A DNA stretch of 64,000 nucleotides from Tragulus kanchil (Eukaryota; Chordata; Mammalia; Artiodactyla; Tragulidae), in NCBI GenBank assembly GCA_022376925.1, contig JAIOJX010000028.1, positions 107,171,931-107,235,930 of the forward strand, read 5' to 3'. The stretch's first letter is position 1. Each line of letters opens with the position of its first letter. The translations under genes were made by a program, and so were the position numbers. This document shows, in pieces, positions 24,255-35,962 of this stretch. The notes beneath the pieces were generated by a model, which worked only from the letters and a program-made list of their open reading frames with translations, ran no database searches and had not been told where the DNA came from.

Positions 24255-25410
24255 CAGGATGGTGATGATGGCACATGCAGTGAAGTGACGGAAAGACAGA
24301 CATGGACACATATAAATATAAAGGAGCTTCAACCAATGGTGCTGGGAAAATTGGACAGCTACATGCAAACAAATGACGTTGGAACATTCCCTGACACCAT
24401 GCACAAAGATCAACTCAAGATGGATTAAAGACCTAAATGTAAGGCCAGAAACCATCAGACTCTTAGAGGAGAATATAGGCAAAACACTCAGTGACATAAA
24501 TCAAAGCAAGATCTTCCCTAACCCACCTACTAGAATAGTGGAACTAAAACGAAAAATGAACACGTGGGACCTAATGAAACTTAAAAGCTTTTGTACTGCC
24601 AAAGAAATCACAAAAAAGCTGAACAGACAATCCACAGAATGGGAGAAAATCATAGCAAATGAAACAGCAGACAAAGAAGTCATCTCCAAAATCTACAAGC
24701 AACTCAGACAACTCAACACAGGAAAAATGAACAACCCAATCAAAAAATGAGAAAAGGACCTAAACAGACACCTCTCCAAAGACGACATACAGATGGCCCA
24801 AAAGAACATGAAACGATGCTCAACTTCACTTACAATTAGAGAAATGCAAATCAAAACTACAATGAGATATCACCTCACACCTGTCAGAATGGCCATCATT
24901 CACAAATCGACAGGCAATAATTGCTGGAGAGGGTGCAGACAAAAGGGAACCCTCTTGCATTGCTGCTGGGAATGTAAATTGATACAGCCTCTATGGAAGA
25001 CAGTCTGGAATTTCTTTTAAAAACCACAAAAAGAAGCACTGTATGACCCAGCAATCCCACTCTTAGGCTTACAGCCTGATGAAATCAAATCTGAAAGAAG
25101 CACCTGTACCCCAATGTTCATTGCATCTCTCCATGCAATAGCTAGAACATGGAAGCAACCTAGATGCCTATCAATGAACGAATGGATCCAAAAGCTCTGG
25201 TACATATATACAATGGAATACTACATGGCTATAAAGAGAAATGCAGAAGAATCAGCCCTAATGAGGTGGCTGGATCTAGAACGTATCATAAAAAGTGCAG
25301 TCAGTCAGAAAGAGAGGGACAAATACAGTATATTAACACATATATATGGAATCTAGCAGGATGGTGATGATGGCACATGCAGTGAAGTGACGGAAAGACA
25401 GACATGGACA
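23225..25410 (+). repeat. Direct duplication 6 (offset 1102 bp)
   Basis: Copy 1 is 23225-24308 and copy 2 is 24327-25410, with an 18 bp scar (24309-24326). It covers the ORF2 C-terminus and start of the L1 3'UTR. Both copies carry the same internal stops (23646 and 24748), so the extra ORF2 tail is not an independent insertion. Confidence 0.94.
24327..25356 (+). pseudogene. L1 ORF2 C-terminal segment, redundant second copy
   Basis: Duplicate of 23225-24254 within duplication 6, with the L1 stop at 25354-25356. It continues into the genuine 3'UTR (25357-25683), which copy 1 lacks. Confidence 0.92.
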
Positions 25411-25683
25411 GTAGACATATGGACATGGTGGGGAAGGAACAGAGGGTGGGAGGCATAAAGGAAGTAGCATGAAGACCTATACTATCATAACTGAAGAAAA
25501 TAGCTCTAGTCATTGCTCTGTGAGAAAAGGGGATCCTTCAGGAGTGCTGTGTGATGGTTGTGAGGGGTGGGAAGGGGGGATATACATGTGACTGATCTGG
25601 GAACATGCATGTCTCTAAACAACAAAACTCTGTAAAAGTTAAAAGTAAAGTAAAGGTTTAATAAATAAATAAATAAATAAAAG
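25357..25683 (+). mobile_element. L1 3'UTR and (AAAT)n tail
   Basis: Purine-rich 3'UTR ('ggtggggaaggaacagagg', 'tgaggggtgggaagggggg') ending 'aacaacaaaactctgtaaaa' and then AAAT repeats at 25659-25683. This is the proper 3' end of the main L1. Confidence 0.85.
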
Positions 25684-26139
25684 AAAGAAATGCAGAAGAC
25701 TCAGTCCTAATGAGGTGGCTAGCTCTAGAACTTATCATAAAAAGTGAAGTAAGTCAAAAAGAGAAAGACAAATACAGCATACTAACTCATATATATGGAA
25801 TCTAGTAAGATGGTCATGATATCACATGCAGTGAACTTATGGAAAAACAGACAGAGAATAGACATAAGGACATTGTAGAGAACTAACAGTGGTAGGGAGG
25901 CATGGAAGAGTGACATTGAAACCTATACTGGCACGTGTGGAAAAGATAGCTATAGTCATTGTGCTAAGGGAATAGGAGTGCCTACAATCACTTGGGGCGA
26001 TGGTCTGGAGTGGTGGTGGTGGGGGAACTGGGTGTGGGGGGTACCAGGGATGTGCATATGAATGATCTGGGAACATACATGTTGGTGAACAACAAAACTC
26101 TGTAAAATCTTTAAAATAAAGAATTAAAAAAAAAAAAAG
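25684..26139 (+). mobile_element. Second L1 3' end, 5'-truncated, with poly(A)
   Basis: Begins 'gaaatgcagaagactcag', equivalent to about 24138 in the main L1 (ORF2 last 40 codons), with a distinct 3'UTR and a poly(A) at 26127-26139. It follows directly on the tail of the main L1. Its sequence differs enough to be a separate source element, not a duplication artefact. Confidence 0.85.
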
Positions 26140-26140
26140 A

Positions 26141-26401
26141 AAGAGAAGGACAAATACAATATATTAACACATATATATGGAATCTAGTAGGATGGTGATG
26201 ATGGCACATGCAGTGAAGCGACAGAAAGACAGACATGGACAGTGGACATATGGACATGGTACGGAAGGAACAGAGGGTGGGAGGCGTAAAGGAAGTAGCA
26301 TGAAGGCCTGTACTATCATAAGTGAAGAAAATAGCTATAGTCATTGCTCTGTGAGAGAAGGAGATCCTTCAGGGGTTCTGTGTGACGGTCGGGAGGGGTG
26401 G
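26141..26401 (+). mobile_element. Third L1 3' fragment, lacking poly(A)
   Basis: Starts 'agaaggacaaatacaata' (ORF2 end), follows the 3'UTR, and stops at 'gggaggggtgg' in mid-UTR where the flank 'aattactctgtcca' begins. No poly(A) is present. Duplicated at 27225-27485. Confidence 0.8.
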
Positions 26402-27045
26402 AATTACTCTGTCCAATTCTGATCTATCTCAGTATATGCACTTCACAAATGTAATTAGAGTGATACTAGGAGAGAGGAAAAGGGTTGGGGAAACCAGGAA
26501 AGATTTCCAGGAAAAGGGATATTAATGAGTGGCCAAAATTCACTAGGCAAGATGGTCTAAAGATACAGAGGCCAAAAGACCTATTTGAGAATGGGGTTTG
26601 AATGGCTGGTAAAGGAGAGAACATGGTTACGGAGCCATGAGCCACACACTACCAGGGAGCACCAATCCCATTGTGGCAAATGGCTACATCCTGCAGGGAG
26701 GTTAGTCTGCCTATGTACTCGGCAGTGTAAGTGGTGCCCACAGAGTTAGATAATGTGGCAGCTTTGAGGGAATGAAGCTAGGATGGTAGAGTGGCTCTAA
26801 ATTACAGAGAGCTTTGAATACTGCACCTGATTTAGCCCAGTTGGCAATTAGAAATGTACTCAAACTTTTTTAGTGTCCTAGGGAATTATAAGACCACCTG
26901 AGACATACTCATATAATAATGGGATAGATAGTGAAGAAGAGCAGTAGAAGAGAGATTAATTGGGAGACTTTTGCTACAATGTAAAGCCTAAATAAGCATG
27001 GAGACAGGAAAAGCAAACATAAGGGTTGTGACCTGAGAAGCATTA
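26402..27045. other. Unique flank after the L1 insertion
   Basis: Non-repetitive DNA resuming the MIR-flanking context, with no gene. Repeated at 27486-28128. Confidence 0.65.
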
Positions 27046-27485
27046 TGCTAAGGGAATAGGAGTGCCTACAATCACTTGGGGCGATGGTCTGGAGTGGTGG
27101 TGGTGGGGGAACTGGGTGTGGGGGGTACCAGGGATGTGCATATGAATGATCTGGGAACATACATGTTGGTGAACAACAAAACTCTGTAAAATCTTTAAAA
27201 TAAAGAATTAAAAAAAAAAAAAGAAAGAGAAGGACAAATACAATATATTAACACATATATATGGAATCTAGTAGGATGGTGATGATGGCACATGCAGTGA
27301 AGCGACAGAAAGACAGACATGGACAGTGGACATATGGACATGGTACGGAAGGAACAGAGGGTGGGAGGCGTAAAGGAAGTAGCATGAAGGCCTGTACTAT
27401 CATAAGTGAAGAAAATAGCTATAGTCATTGCTCTGTGAGAGAAGGAGATCCTTCAGGGGTTCTGTGTGACGGTCGGGAGGGGTGG
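27046..27485 (+). mobile_element. L1 3'UTR fragments, second copy
   Basis: Duplicate of 25962-26401 placed directly after unique flank. It has no target-site duplication of its own at its left end, which supports duplication and not a new insertion. Confidence 0.88.
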
Positions 27486-27974
27486 AATTACTCTGTCCAA
27501 TTCTGATCTATCTCAGTATATGCACTTCACAAATGTAATTAGAGTGATACTAGGAGAGAGGAAAAGGGTTGGGGAAACCAGGAAAGATTTCCAGGAAAAG
27601 GGATATTAATGAGTGGCCAAAATTCACTAGGCAAGATGGTCTAAAGATACAGAGGCCAAAAGACCTATTTGAGAATGGGGTTTGAATGGCTGGTAAAGGA
27701 GAGAACATGGTTACGGAGCCATGAGCCACACACTACCAGGGAGCACCAATCCCATTGTGGCAAATGGCTACATCCTGCAGGAGGTTAGTCTGCCTATGTA
27801 CTCGGCAGTGTAAGTGGTGCCCACAGAGTTAGATAATGTGGCAGCTTTGAGGGAATGAAGCTAGGATGGTAGAGTGGCTCTAAATTACAGAGAGCTTTGA
27901 ATACTGCACCTGATTTAGCCCAGTTGGCAATTAGAAATGTACTCAAACTTTTTTAGTGTCCTAGGGAATTATAA

Positions 27975-30153
27975 GACCACCTGAGACATACTCATATAAT
28001 AATGGGATAGATAGTGAAGAAGAGCAGTAGAAGAGAGATTAATTGGGAGACTTTTGCTACAATGTAAAGCCTAAATAAGCATGGAGACAGGAAAAGCAAA
28101 CATAAGGGTTGTGACCTGAGAAGCATTATTAAAACTGACTTGCCCTACTAACTTCAGGAGAGAGAGGAATTAATTTTCTAACTGGGGAGTTTAAGTGACT
28201 TAGAGGGTACTTATGTGAGAAACATCAAAGTTAGGAAAAGAATCAGTTGGGGCCCTTATCGTTGTACTGAGTTTCAATGAAAGCAGATCATCCCAGTAGA
28301 AATATATCTAGAGATCTGTGATTGGACCTCGTGAAGATAGTAACAGCTAAGACAGAAATTTTGGAGGTCTTCAAATCTGCAGGAAGAGTTGAAGTCATTG
28401 GGCACTTATCATGGATCTTGCTCCACTGATTTCTTTGGGGATTTGTCTGGGGCCTGGGTATCCCTTTCTAAAATGTAGCTCTTTCAATGGAATATATAAA
28501 TCTGTCCTGGCAAAGAACATCCCCACTGTCTTGAGGAAACATTCCCAATATAAACTGACCCATGCAAAAGGCAGTAAAACATTAATAATTTTCACAAAAT
28601 GCAGGAGTGCCAATATTATTCACAAAATAATTCAATTTAAAAATTCTATAAGGTACAACAATTCACAAAACCCCCGTGAAGTATTTTCATCAATATTGAT
28701 TAAAGAAATGGCATAAACCAGATGGTGGAACACCATGATGCCTGCATTCTGTAAAATAACAGCAATTACTACAAGGGGTCAGTCTCAGGTAGAGAATTAA
28801 AAAAAAATCCCAGCATCAAAATTACTTCTATAATACTATATTTTTATGGAATTATAGATATCATTTATTTATTTTAAAATTTCTATTTAAATTATAAAAA
28901 TAATGTTGCAAGATTATAGAAAACCTGGTGTAGGGGAGGAAGTCATCCATAGTTTCCTGCAATTATTGTCACATTTACATTTTGATATTGTTGTCATTTT
29001 TAGGTGCGTACAATTACTATGTATCCTTTTCTTTTCTCTTAATATTTGCTCCCGTGTATTTTAAATTGACCACCTGAGACATACTCATATAATAATGGGA
29101 TAGATAGTGAAGAAGAGCAGTAGAAGAGAGATTAATTGGGAGACTTTTGCTACAATGTAAAGCCTAAATAAGCATGGAGACAGGAAAAGCAAACATAAGG
29201 GTTGTGACCTGAGAAGCATTATTAAAACTGACTTGCCCTACTAACTTCAGGAGAGAGAGGAATTAATTTTCTAACTGGGGAGTTTAAGTGACTTAGAGGG
29301 TACTTATGTGAGAAACATCAAAGTTAGGAAAAGAATCAGTTGGGGCCCTTATCGTTGTACTGAGTTTCAATGAAAGCAGATCATCCCAGTAGAAATATAT
29401 CTAGAGATCTGTGATTGGACCTCGTGAAGATAGTAACAGCTAAGACAGAAATTTTGGAGGTCTTCAAATCTGCAGGAAGAGTTGAAGTCATTGGGCACTT
29501 ATCATGGATCTTGCTCCACTGATTTCTTTGGGGATTTGTCTGGGGCCTGGGTATCCCTTTCTAAAATGTAGCTCTTTCAATGGAATATATAAATCTGTCC
29601 TGGCAAAGAACATCCCCACTGTCTTGAGGAAACATTCCCAATATAAACTGACCCATGCAAAAGGCAGTAAAACATTAATAATTTTCACAAAATGCAGGAG
29701 TGCCAATATTATTCACAAAATAATTCAATTTAAAAATTCTATAAGGTACAACAATTCACAAAACCCCTGTGAAGTATTTTCATCAATATTGATTAAAGAA
29801 ATGGCATAAACCAGATGGTGGAACACCATGATGCCTGCATTCTGTAAAATAACAGCAATTACTACAAGGGGTCAGTCTCAGGTAGAGAATTAAAAAAAAA
29901 TCCCAGCATCAAAATTACTTCTATAATACTATATTTTTATGGAATTATAGATATCATTTATTTATTTTAAAATTTCTATTTAAATTATAAAAATAATGTT
30001 GCAAGATTATAGAAAACCTGGTGTAGGGGAGGAAGTCATCCATAGTTTCCTGCAATTATTGTCACATTTACATTTTGATATTGTTGTCATTTTTAGGTGC
30101 GTACAATTACTATGTATCCTTATCTTTTCTCTTAATATTTGCTCCCGTGTATT
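27975..30153 (+). repeat. Direct duplication 8 (offset 1093 bp)
   Basis: Copy 1 is 27975-29060 and copy 2 is 29068-30153, with a 7 bp scar ('ttaaatt'). The first about 155 bp of the unit also end duplication 7, giving three copies in all (26891, 27975, 29068). Differences are 'cccccgtg' against 'cccctgtg' and one T/A near 29031/30123. Confidence 0.94.
28129..28860. other. Unique intergenic DNA
   Basis: No gene or repeat identified. The 101-codon frame at 28411 recurs at 29504 only because of the duplication and has no family features. Confidence 0.6.
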
Positions 30154-30540
30154 TGCATGACAGACTTCATAGCTATTAAATGGCCATATGATATTTCACT
30201 GAATCTATACACCAAAAGGGACTGAGGCAAGCTCTTGGTAATAACAATCTTATTTAACAAATAGTGTGATGCTCAATGTACCTGTGCATATTTTTCTATA
30301 TTTTGGATTATTCCTATGAGTTATGCTGCCAGAAATGGAATTACTGGATCAAAGGAAACCTATACTTTTTATGACTCTTAATATATGCACCAGAATTCAT
30401 CTCTCAAATTTTACCCCGATTCTCTCTGGCACAAGTCATGTTCAATGGCTACTCTACCTCACCTTTGCCAGCTCTGGATATTATCATTTTAAAGTTGCTA
30501 TCTAAGTTGTGAAAGAATTTGCCTCATTTTTATTAAAACT
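30153..30540 (-). mobile_element. Old L1 3' region, antisense
   Basis: 'ggattattcctatgagtta', 'gccagaaatggaattactgg', 'atcaaaggaaacctatac' and 'gccagctctggatattatc' appear in the order of an antisense ancient L1 3' region. It probably extends left to about 28880. Duplicated at 31282-31669. Confidence 0.6.
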
Positions 30541-30952
30541 AAATCTTGTTTTTTAAAAAACAAATTTCTTTTTAAGCTAAGACATTTTGTGTGTAGTAGC
30601 AAATATGTAAGTGGATAGTTGCATATAAACCATTATTTTCTTTCACAAAAGCAGCAACATAGATGCACTTCTATCTAAAATTCCAAATAGAAAAATAGTT
30701 AATCAAGTGCATACCTTTGGAGGTTTTGTGGCATATTTTAACATTCAGACTTATTGAACACTTAGTATATCCCAGCCTCCACTGTGTTCACTGGTATACA
30801 GAGGGTAACAGACAAGGGAGAAGGGCATTACAAGCTCAAAAAGCAGCATTTGTAAAGGAAAGGATGTGTGACAAAAAAATAAGATTTCCACTGAATTGTA
30901 GTTACTCCTTAGTTTGGAGATAAAAGACACTGTATTGGTTATCTATTGCTTT
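30541..30952. other. Intergenic DNA, weak MIR resemblance at about 30737-30850
   Basis: 'cagacttattgaacacttagta' and 'cactggtatacagagggtaac' faintly resemble a MIR-type start. Otherwise nothing. Repeated at 31670-32081. Confidence 0.4.
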
Positions 30953-32044
30953 AAAAAGAAAGGGTTTTTTTTCCCCAAGACACGCAATTACTACAAGGGG
31001 TCAGTCTCAGGTAGAGAATTAAAAAAAAATCCCAGCATCAAAATTACTTCTATAATACTATATTTTTATGGAATTATAGATATCATTTATTTATTTTAAA
31101 ATTTCTATTTAAATTATAAAAATAATGTTGCAAGATTATAGAAAACCTGGTGTAGGGGAGGAAGTCATCCATAGTTTCCTGCAATTATTGTCACATTTAC
31201 ATTTTGATATTGTTGTCATTTTTAGGTGCGTACAATTACTATGTATCCTTATCTTTTCTCTTAATATTTGCTCCCGTGTATTTGCATGACAGACTTCATA
31301 GCTATTAAATGGCCATATGATATTTCACTGAATCTATACACCAAAAGGGACTGAGGCAAGCTCTTGGTAATAACAATCTTATTTAACAAATAGTGTGATG
31401 CTCAATGTACCTGTGCATATTTTTCTATATTTTGGATTATTCCTATGAGTTATGCTGCCAGAAATGGAATTACTGGATCAAAGGAAACCTATACTTTTTA
31501 TGACTCTTAATATATGCACCAGAATTCATCTCTCAAATTTTACCCCGATTCTCTCTGGCACAAGTCATGTTCAATGGCTACTCTACCTCACCTTTGCCAG
31601 CTCTGGATATTATCATTTTAAAGTTGCTATCTAAGTTGTGAAAGAATTTGCCTCATTTTTATTAAAACTAAATCTTGTTTTTTAAAAAACAAATTTCTTT
31701 TTAAGCTAAGACATTTTGTGTGTAGTAGCAAATATGTAAGTGGATAGTTGCATATAAACCATTATTTTCTTTCACAAAAGCAGCAACATAGATGCACTTC
31801 TATCTAAAATTCCAAATAGAAAAATAGTTAATCAAGTGCATACCTTTGGAGGTTTTGTGGCATATTTTAACATTCAGACTTATTGAACACTTAGTATATC
31901 CCAGCCTCCACTGTGTTCACTGGTATACAGAGGGTAACAGACAAGGGAGAAGGGCATTACAAGCTCAAAAAGCAGCATTTGTAAAGGAAAGGATGTGTGA
32001 CAAAAAAATAAGATTTCCACTGAATTGTAGTTACTCCTTAGTTT

Positions 32045-32840
32045 GGAGATAAAAGACACTGTATTGGTTATCTATTGCTTTGCAACAAACTACTCTGAAA
32101 CATGGCTTTAAACAACAGTGTTTAAAATTCTTCATAATCGGACTTCCCTGGTGGTCCAGCGGGTAAAGAGTCTGCCTTGCAGTGCAAGGGGCACAGGTTC
32201 AATCCCTGGCCCAGGAAGATCCCACATGCTGAGGTACGGCTGGGCCAGTGTGTCCAATTATGAGCCAGTACTCTGGAGCACATGGGCCCAGAGCCAGTGC
32301 TCTGCAGCGAGAGGGGCCACAGCAGTGCGAGGCCCATACAGGCCAAAGAATTAAGATGGATAAGAATAAATAAATAAAAAACCAATAAAAATGCCAAAAT
32401 TAAAAAAAAGTTTTTTATAATCATGTGGGTTGGCTGGCTGGATGTTCTGTGGCTGTGGCTGGATGTACAAATGCAGCTGATTTCTCTGGAGGGTTGGCTT
32501 GACCTGGACTCAGCTGGAACGTGTGGGATGGCTGAGCCCCACTCTCCAAGAAGTCATTCATTCTCAAGAGACTGGACTGGGCTGTATTTCTTCAAATGGT
32601 GTCAGGAAACTTTCAAAAGGAGAAGCCCCAGTGCACAAACACTTACCAAGCTTCTACTTGAATCACATGTGCTAATGTTCTAGTATCAAAGCACACAGTC
32701 AAGCCCAGTCTCACATGTGAGGGCACTGTTATGTGGACCCCTGGAGGTGTGATTTTTTGAAATTCTATAGAGAAACAGTTTCTTACATTTTCATCTAGAA
32801 GAACAATGGGCAATGAGATTGGATACAGATGCCAGATTGC
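32045..32840. mobile_element. Unidentified ancient repeat split by a SINE
   Basis: 'ggttatctattgctttgcaac' and 'aactactctgaaacatggc', then after the SINE 'cagctggaacgtgtgggatgg' and 'caagcccagtctcacatgtg'. These are phrases typical of old mammalian interspersed repeats (MER/MLT type) with an insertion in the middle. Family not assigned. Confidence 0.35.
32140..32375 (+). mobile_element. CHR-type tRNA-derived SINE
   Basis: Head 'ggacttccctggtggtccag', box-B-like 'ggttcaatccctgg', then 'gaagatcccacatgctgagg' and 'gtgctctgcagcgagagg', ending in an A/AATA-rich tail (32355-32408). The flanks 'ttcataatc' (32131-32139) and 'ttataatc' (32415-32422) look like a slightly eroded target-site duplication. 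Confidence 0.88.
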
Positions 32841-34100
32841 TGCAGCCCTCCTGTGCTACATTGGGTTAAGATTTTTTCCCTTATAGATTGCCAGAAATGA
32901 CTGAAAAGTTTTTAAAAATTTTTGTGACATGGAAGGGGCTTTGGTGAAGGTGCCATGCTCTGATCTCTAGTTCTAGGAAGATAACTTAGAAGACAGTGCA
33001 TGATATTATACATGAGATCATTAGGGCACAACCAAGATCATCACAGTGGAAAGATCATGGAGAGGAGAAAAATAATTGAGAAGTATTTACTAGTAATAAC
33101 AATAGTAAGATTTCCTGAGCACCAACTCTGTGACTCTACAATCATATCTCACCCATTCATGGAACACTTTACATAGATGACGTAACTCTATTTCACATGA
33201 TGAGGAAACTGGATAAATGGTTAACATTCTCAGTTATTGAAGGCAATTTTTTCATTTTTCTAAAACTAGGATTAGATCCTCCATCTCTTTGAAACCACAG
33301 TTGCTTCCTCAATCTTGTCGAAGAATGAAAGGCTAGAAACTGCGTGTATGGCGTAGAAGTCAAACTGTCCGATCAACCAGGAAAAAAAAAAAGAACACAT
33401 GCTCATCTCTCATATTTAGTACTCATGGGGTGAAATATTAAGGGAATAGTGGTGGCCTGGCTGGAGAACGCAGGGACTGAGTGAAGAAGGAGAAGTGGGA
33501 AGGGGAGAGAGGACTGAACAAAGTGGTTTGGTGTTTGGGGCACAAACACTGAAGGCTTCTGATCCCTGCTCCAGTATCAGCAATCTGAGCAGTCAGGACT
33601 CACCCTGGGGAGAGATAGCAGGTCTTGAGAGTTACTGCTATGATGCAGAGAAGATGGATAATGAAATGCTATTTAAATTCTACATTCATTCGGTAATTTT
33701 TTAAAAATACCGATTCCCTCCTCCCCTCCTCATTTCTCCCTTTCAACTGGCTCTTTGTGGGTGGGTTACTCTTCTGAAATGCTTCCTTCCTTCTTCTTTT
33801 GTCTTTCTGTCTTGGTCCCTGGGGAGAATGGAAATTAGCTAAGTGTGATGGGTGTTGAGGAGGCAGGGTTGGTCCTTGGCCAAGACAGAACTAATTCCCC
33901 CAAGAGTAGCCAGAAGTATCAGCTGAAAGGGTTTCTTTGTTACTTCAATATTTCAAATCAGGGCAGTTGCTATCTGTTTTAAGAAATCCATGATCCACCC
34001 AAACATCTCTCACATCAATTCAAATATAAATTAACATGTACTGAGTGATAGACAGGGGAGTCAGATTGGGGATACATAAGACAGAATAAAAAATCCTTGA
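32841..34100. other. Unique intergenic DNA with a MIR (about 33085-33240)
   Basis: The MIR shows 'cctgagcaccaactctgtg', 'ggaacactttacatagatgac' and 'atgatgaggaaactggat'. 33480-33900 is somewhat more G/C-rich, with a 69-codon frame that has no recognisable domain. Confidence 0.6.
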
Positions 34101-34202
34101 TGCACAATGAATGCACAGCCTTTATGCAGGGGGGCAGCGAATCTTACAGCAGAAAGTTATACCATGTAAACCATAATCATAATATAAGTTAGACAAATAA
34201 AT

Positions 34203-34412
34203 GCTGAGTAGGTGGCTCAGACAGTAAAGAATCTGCCTGCAGTGCAGGAGACCGGGGTTTGATCCCTGGATTGGGAGCATCCCCTGGAGAAGGAAATGAC
34301 AACTCGCTCCAGTATTTTTGATTGGGAAATCCCGTGGACAGAGGAGCCTGGTGGGTTACAGTCCATGGGTCTCAAAGAGTCAGATGCAACTCAGCAACTA
34401 ACACGGTCACTT
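34203..34412 (+). mobile_element. Bov-tA SINE
   Basis: Complete element: 'ggtggctcagacagtaaag', 'gtttgatccctggattggg', 'cccctggagaaggaaatg', 'gtggacagaggagcctggtg' and 'agagtcagatgcaactcagc'. Copy at 35368-35577. Confidence 0.94.
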
Positions 34413-35024
34413 AAGAAATAGGTAGTGGTGCTATGGAGAGGCAGAGGAAGGAAAATTTCATGTGAAGGAAGACATATGAGCTGGACTTTGAAAGATGAGG
34501 AGGAGAGGTTAAGAAGAGCGCTCAAGGTAGAGAGTACAGCCTGAGCAAACCTAGGAAATGTCTGATGGGGTTAGAAATGGCTAGACTGACAGTGTTAAGA
34601 ATTACAGATTTTTGGCCAATGTAAGAAATCTCAGGATTTTCTGAAATGAGTCCATTTTTTTCTCCAATAAAATTGTCCTCTGAAACAATGCCATTCAGTC
34701 AAAAACTGTCAAAACATCACTAGTCTTAGATTATTTTTCTCTTGATTAGTTATATTAAAGCAGCGAACACTTCGAGCTTTATTACTTGTCTACTCCTTGA
34801 GGATTTAGCAAAGAGGTGACAAAGGGTAATGCATCAAACCATACTCTGCAATTATTTGCTATCGCCATGTATTCTCCCTGGAACATAGTGTATACCTAAT
34901 CTTTGTTGCCTGGACAAAAGAAGGTGTATGATCCATAATGATGCCCCACTCTACACCATTTTCCATTATTTGGAAACCCCATGGAGCTCTTCAGTTACTC
35001 AGCTCTTGTATATCTCTCTGGATA

Positions 35025-35265
35025 GGCTGGGTTATGGGGTGGTGACAAACAGCTCCAAAGATCTCAGAGGTTTAACATAAAATAGGTTTATTTCTTGCTT
35101 GTGCTACTTGTCTAGCACAGGTCAGCAGGAAGGTCTTATATTAACGACTCAAGGACTGAGGAGGCTCCATCTTGGCTCATGCTTCCAGTCTCATCAAGAC
35201 AGGGAAACAAGGGTGGCAGCTCCTCTGTAGCTCTTAAAGCTCCTGTCCAAATGTGATACAGGTTA
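35025..35265. mobile_element. Possible ancient MER-type repeat
   Basis: 'gacaaacagctccaaagatc', 'ggtttatttcttgcttgtgc' and 'gaggctccatcttggctcat' are phrases seen in old mammalian DNA-type repeats. I cannot name the family. Recurs at 36190-36432 and 37297-37539 through duplications 10 and 11. Confidence 0.3.
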
Positions 35266-35367
35266 TGCACAATGAATGCACAGCCTTTATGCAGGGGGGC
35301 AGCGAATCTTACAGCAGAAAGTTATACCATGTAAACCATAATCATAATATAAGTTAGACAAATAAAT

Positions 35368-35577
35368 GCTGAGTAGGTGGCTCAGACAGTAAAGAATCTG
35401 CCTGCAGTGCAGGAGACCGGGGTTTGATCCCTGGATTGGGAGCATCCCCTGGAGAAGGAAATGACAACTCGCTCCAGTATTTTTGATTGGGAAATCCCGT
35501 GGACAGAGGAGCCTGGTGGGTTACAGTCCATGGGTCTCAAAGAGTCAGATGCAACTCAGCAACTAACACGGTCACTT
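35368..35577 (+). mobile_element. Bov-tA SINE, second copy
   Basis: Duplicate of 34203-34412 at offset 1165. Confidence 0.94.
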
Positions 35578-35962
35578 AAGAAATAGGTAGTGGTGCTATG
35601 GAGAGGCAGAGGAAGGAAAATTTCATGTGAAGGAAGACATATGAGCTGGACTTTGAAAGATGAGGAGGAGAGGTTAAGAAGAGCGCTCAAGGTAGAGAGT
35701 ACAGCCTGAGCAAACCTAGGAAATGTCTGATGGGGTTAGAAATGGCTAGACTGACAGTGTTAAGAATTACAGATTTTTGGCCAATGTAAGAAATCTCAGG
35801 ATTTTCTGAAATGAGTCCATTTTTTTCTCCAATAAAATTGTCCTCTGAAACAATGCCATTCAGTCAAAAACTGTCAAAACATCACTAGTCTTAGATTATT
35901 TTTCTCTTGATTAGTTATATTAAAGCAGCGAACACTTCGAGCTTTATTACTTGTCTACTCCT

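Larger units (their letters stand above)
18945..26401 (+). mobile_element. Compound L1 insertion with target-site duplication
   Basis: One insertion complex bounded by 'aattactctgtcca' at 18931-18944 and 26402-26415. The left copy is preceded by 'gattaaa', a TT/AAAA-like L1 endonuclease target. Inside are the tail of ORF1, an almost full-length ORF2, a 3'UTR with an (AAAT)n tail to about 25683, then two further L1 3' ends (25684-26139 and 26141-26401). The last piece stops inside the 3'UTR with no poly(A) before the target-site duplication. Two artefactual duplications (5 and 6) lie inside, so the real insertion is about 5 kb. Confidence 0.88.
25962..28128 (+). repeat. Direct duplication 7 (offset 1084 bp, seamless)
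   Basis: Copy 1 is 25962-27045 and copy 2 is 27046-28128, joined at 'agcatta|tgctaaggg'. The join drops straight from unique flank back into the L1 3'UTR. A one-base difference ('cagggagg' against 'caggagg') lies near 26698/27781. Confidence 0.94.
29855..32081 (+). repeat. Direct duplication 9 (offset 1129 bp)
   Basis: Copy 1 is 29855-30952 and copy 2 is 30984-32081. The 31 bp scar (30953-30983) is homopolymer-rich ('aaaaagaaaggg', eight T, 'cccc'). The first about 300 bp of the unit are also the end of duplication 8 (28762, 29855 and 30984). Confidence 0.93.

Noticed and set aside
32118..32424. Frames of 78 and 100 codons at a tRNA-like sequence; possible functional tRNA gene
   Set aside because: The tRNA-like head belongs to a CHR SINE with a SINE body and A-rich tail, and it does not fold as an intact tRNA by eye.
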